Source: an uncultured Oscillospiraceae bacterium | GTDB lineage: Bacteria; Bacillota; Clostridia; Oscillospirales; Ruminococcaceae | Reading direction: 5' to 3' | DNA length: 33,235 bases | Assembly (NCBI GenBank): GCA_947522735.1 | Contig: CANNTZ010000023.1 | Location: forward strand, 1-33,235 | In this document: positions 33,170 to 33,235 of the stretch, piece by piece | How the letters are laid out: each line of letters starts with the position of its first letter | Position numbering within the stretch: the stretch's first letter is position 1 | Position numbers and translations under genes: made by a program | Notes under the pieces: generated by a model | The model's input: the letters and a program-made list of their open reading frames with translations, nothing else | Told to the model about the DNA's origin: nothing | The model's database searches: none

Positions 33170-33235
33170 TTATCTGTTATTTCTTTTCTTTTTGCCGGCA
33201 ACCGTTGCGCCAACGGCAGCGCCGCCTCCAACGAG
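33170..33235 (-). CDS. C-terminal end of an unidentified protein, cut by the window edge
   Basis: The minus-strand frame entering from the right reads 21 residues, LVGGGAAVGATVAGKKKRNNR, then TAA. A small-residue hydrophobic stretch followed by a basic tail resembles the end of a sortase-anchored or single-pass membrane protein. The rest is outside the window, so no function can be given. The predicted terminator just downstream supports a real gene end. Confidence 0.55.
   Translation of the reverse strand, partial: LVGGGAAVGATVAGKKKRNNR

Noticed and set aside
1..33235. tRNA and rRNA genes
   Set aside because: Reading the spacers on both strands I found no T-loop or acceptor-stem pattern consistent with a tRNA, and no rRNA sequence. 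A tRNA-detection program was not available to confirm this.

Overview
The window looks like chromosome from a fairly GC-rich Clostridia-type Firmicute (my best guess is an Oscillospirales-like gut anaerobe; this is inference). The evidence is the order SRP RNA-dnaX-ebfC-recR, the hisS-aspS pair, strong Shine-Dalgarno sites with frequent GTG/TTG starts, and an MBOAT/DHHW acyltransferase pair. Almost all of it is core chromosome. The only mobile-element trace is a broken serine recombinase at the left edge.

Layout. 3-272: truncated recombinase. 273-979: mostly gene-free, with one small doubtful ORF. 980-1951: manA. 2042-2190: SRP RNA with its own promoter. 2256-8411 (+): dnaX, ebfC, recR, a GtrA-like membrane protein, alaS and a HIT-family hydrolase. 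8629-15036 (+): comEC, holA, a Toprim/RNase M5-like protein, an MBOAT membrane protein and its DHHW/AlgJ-like partner. 15466-20735 (-): YfcE-type phosphodiesterase, aspS, hisS, mgsA and a MinD-like ATPase. 21252-24959 (+): YfhO-type membrane protein and a CsbB-like polyprenyl-phosphate glycosyltransferase. 25306-32169 (-): degV, an S11 penicillin-binding protein, an iPGM-like proposed homoserine kinase, thrC and pyk. 32763-32915 (-): a 50-residue Cys/Gly-rich membrane peptide. 33170-33235 (-): the C-terminus of a gene that runs off the right edge.

How the genes fit together. dnaX, holA, recR and ebfC serve replication and repair. alaS, aspS, hisS and the SRP RNA serve translation and protein targeting. 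GtrA, YfhO and the GT2 enzyme are the three usual parts of a lipid-linked sugar-flipping and envelope glycosylation system, here split over two loci. pyk, manA and mgsA belong to central carbon metabolism. thrC and the iPGM-like protein probably form the last two steps of threonine synthesis.

The most unusual feature is a run of intact, family-like proteins that lack the catalytic residues of their families. The MBOAT protein has lost both conserved histidines (WH to FN, LWHG to LWFG). Its DHHW partner has lost both the DHHW motif (now DPLP) and the GDS serine (now GDE). The S11 penicillin-binding protein has STNA in place of SxxK. Methylglyoxal synthase has Tyr where E. coli has Asp71 and His98. 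ComEC has a beta-lactamase-like tail without the metal motif. The MBOAT-DHHW pair is the strongest candidate for an undescribed system: a matched, apparently non-catalytic relative of the alginate/peptidoglycan O-acetylation machine, kept intact with good ribosome sites. Other points of interest are an SRP RNA with a UGAC tetraloop, an apparent ATT start codon, and the Cys/Gly-rich peptide.
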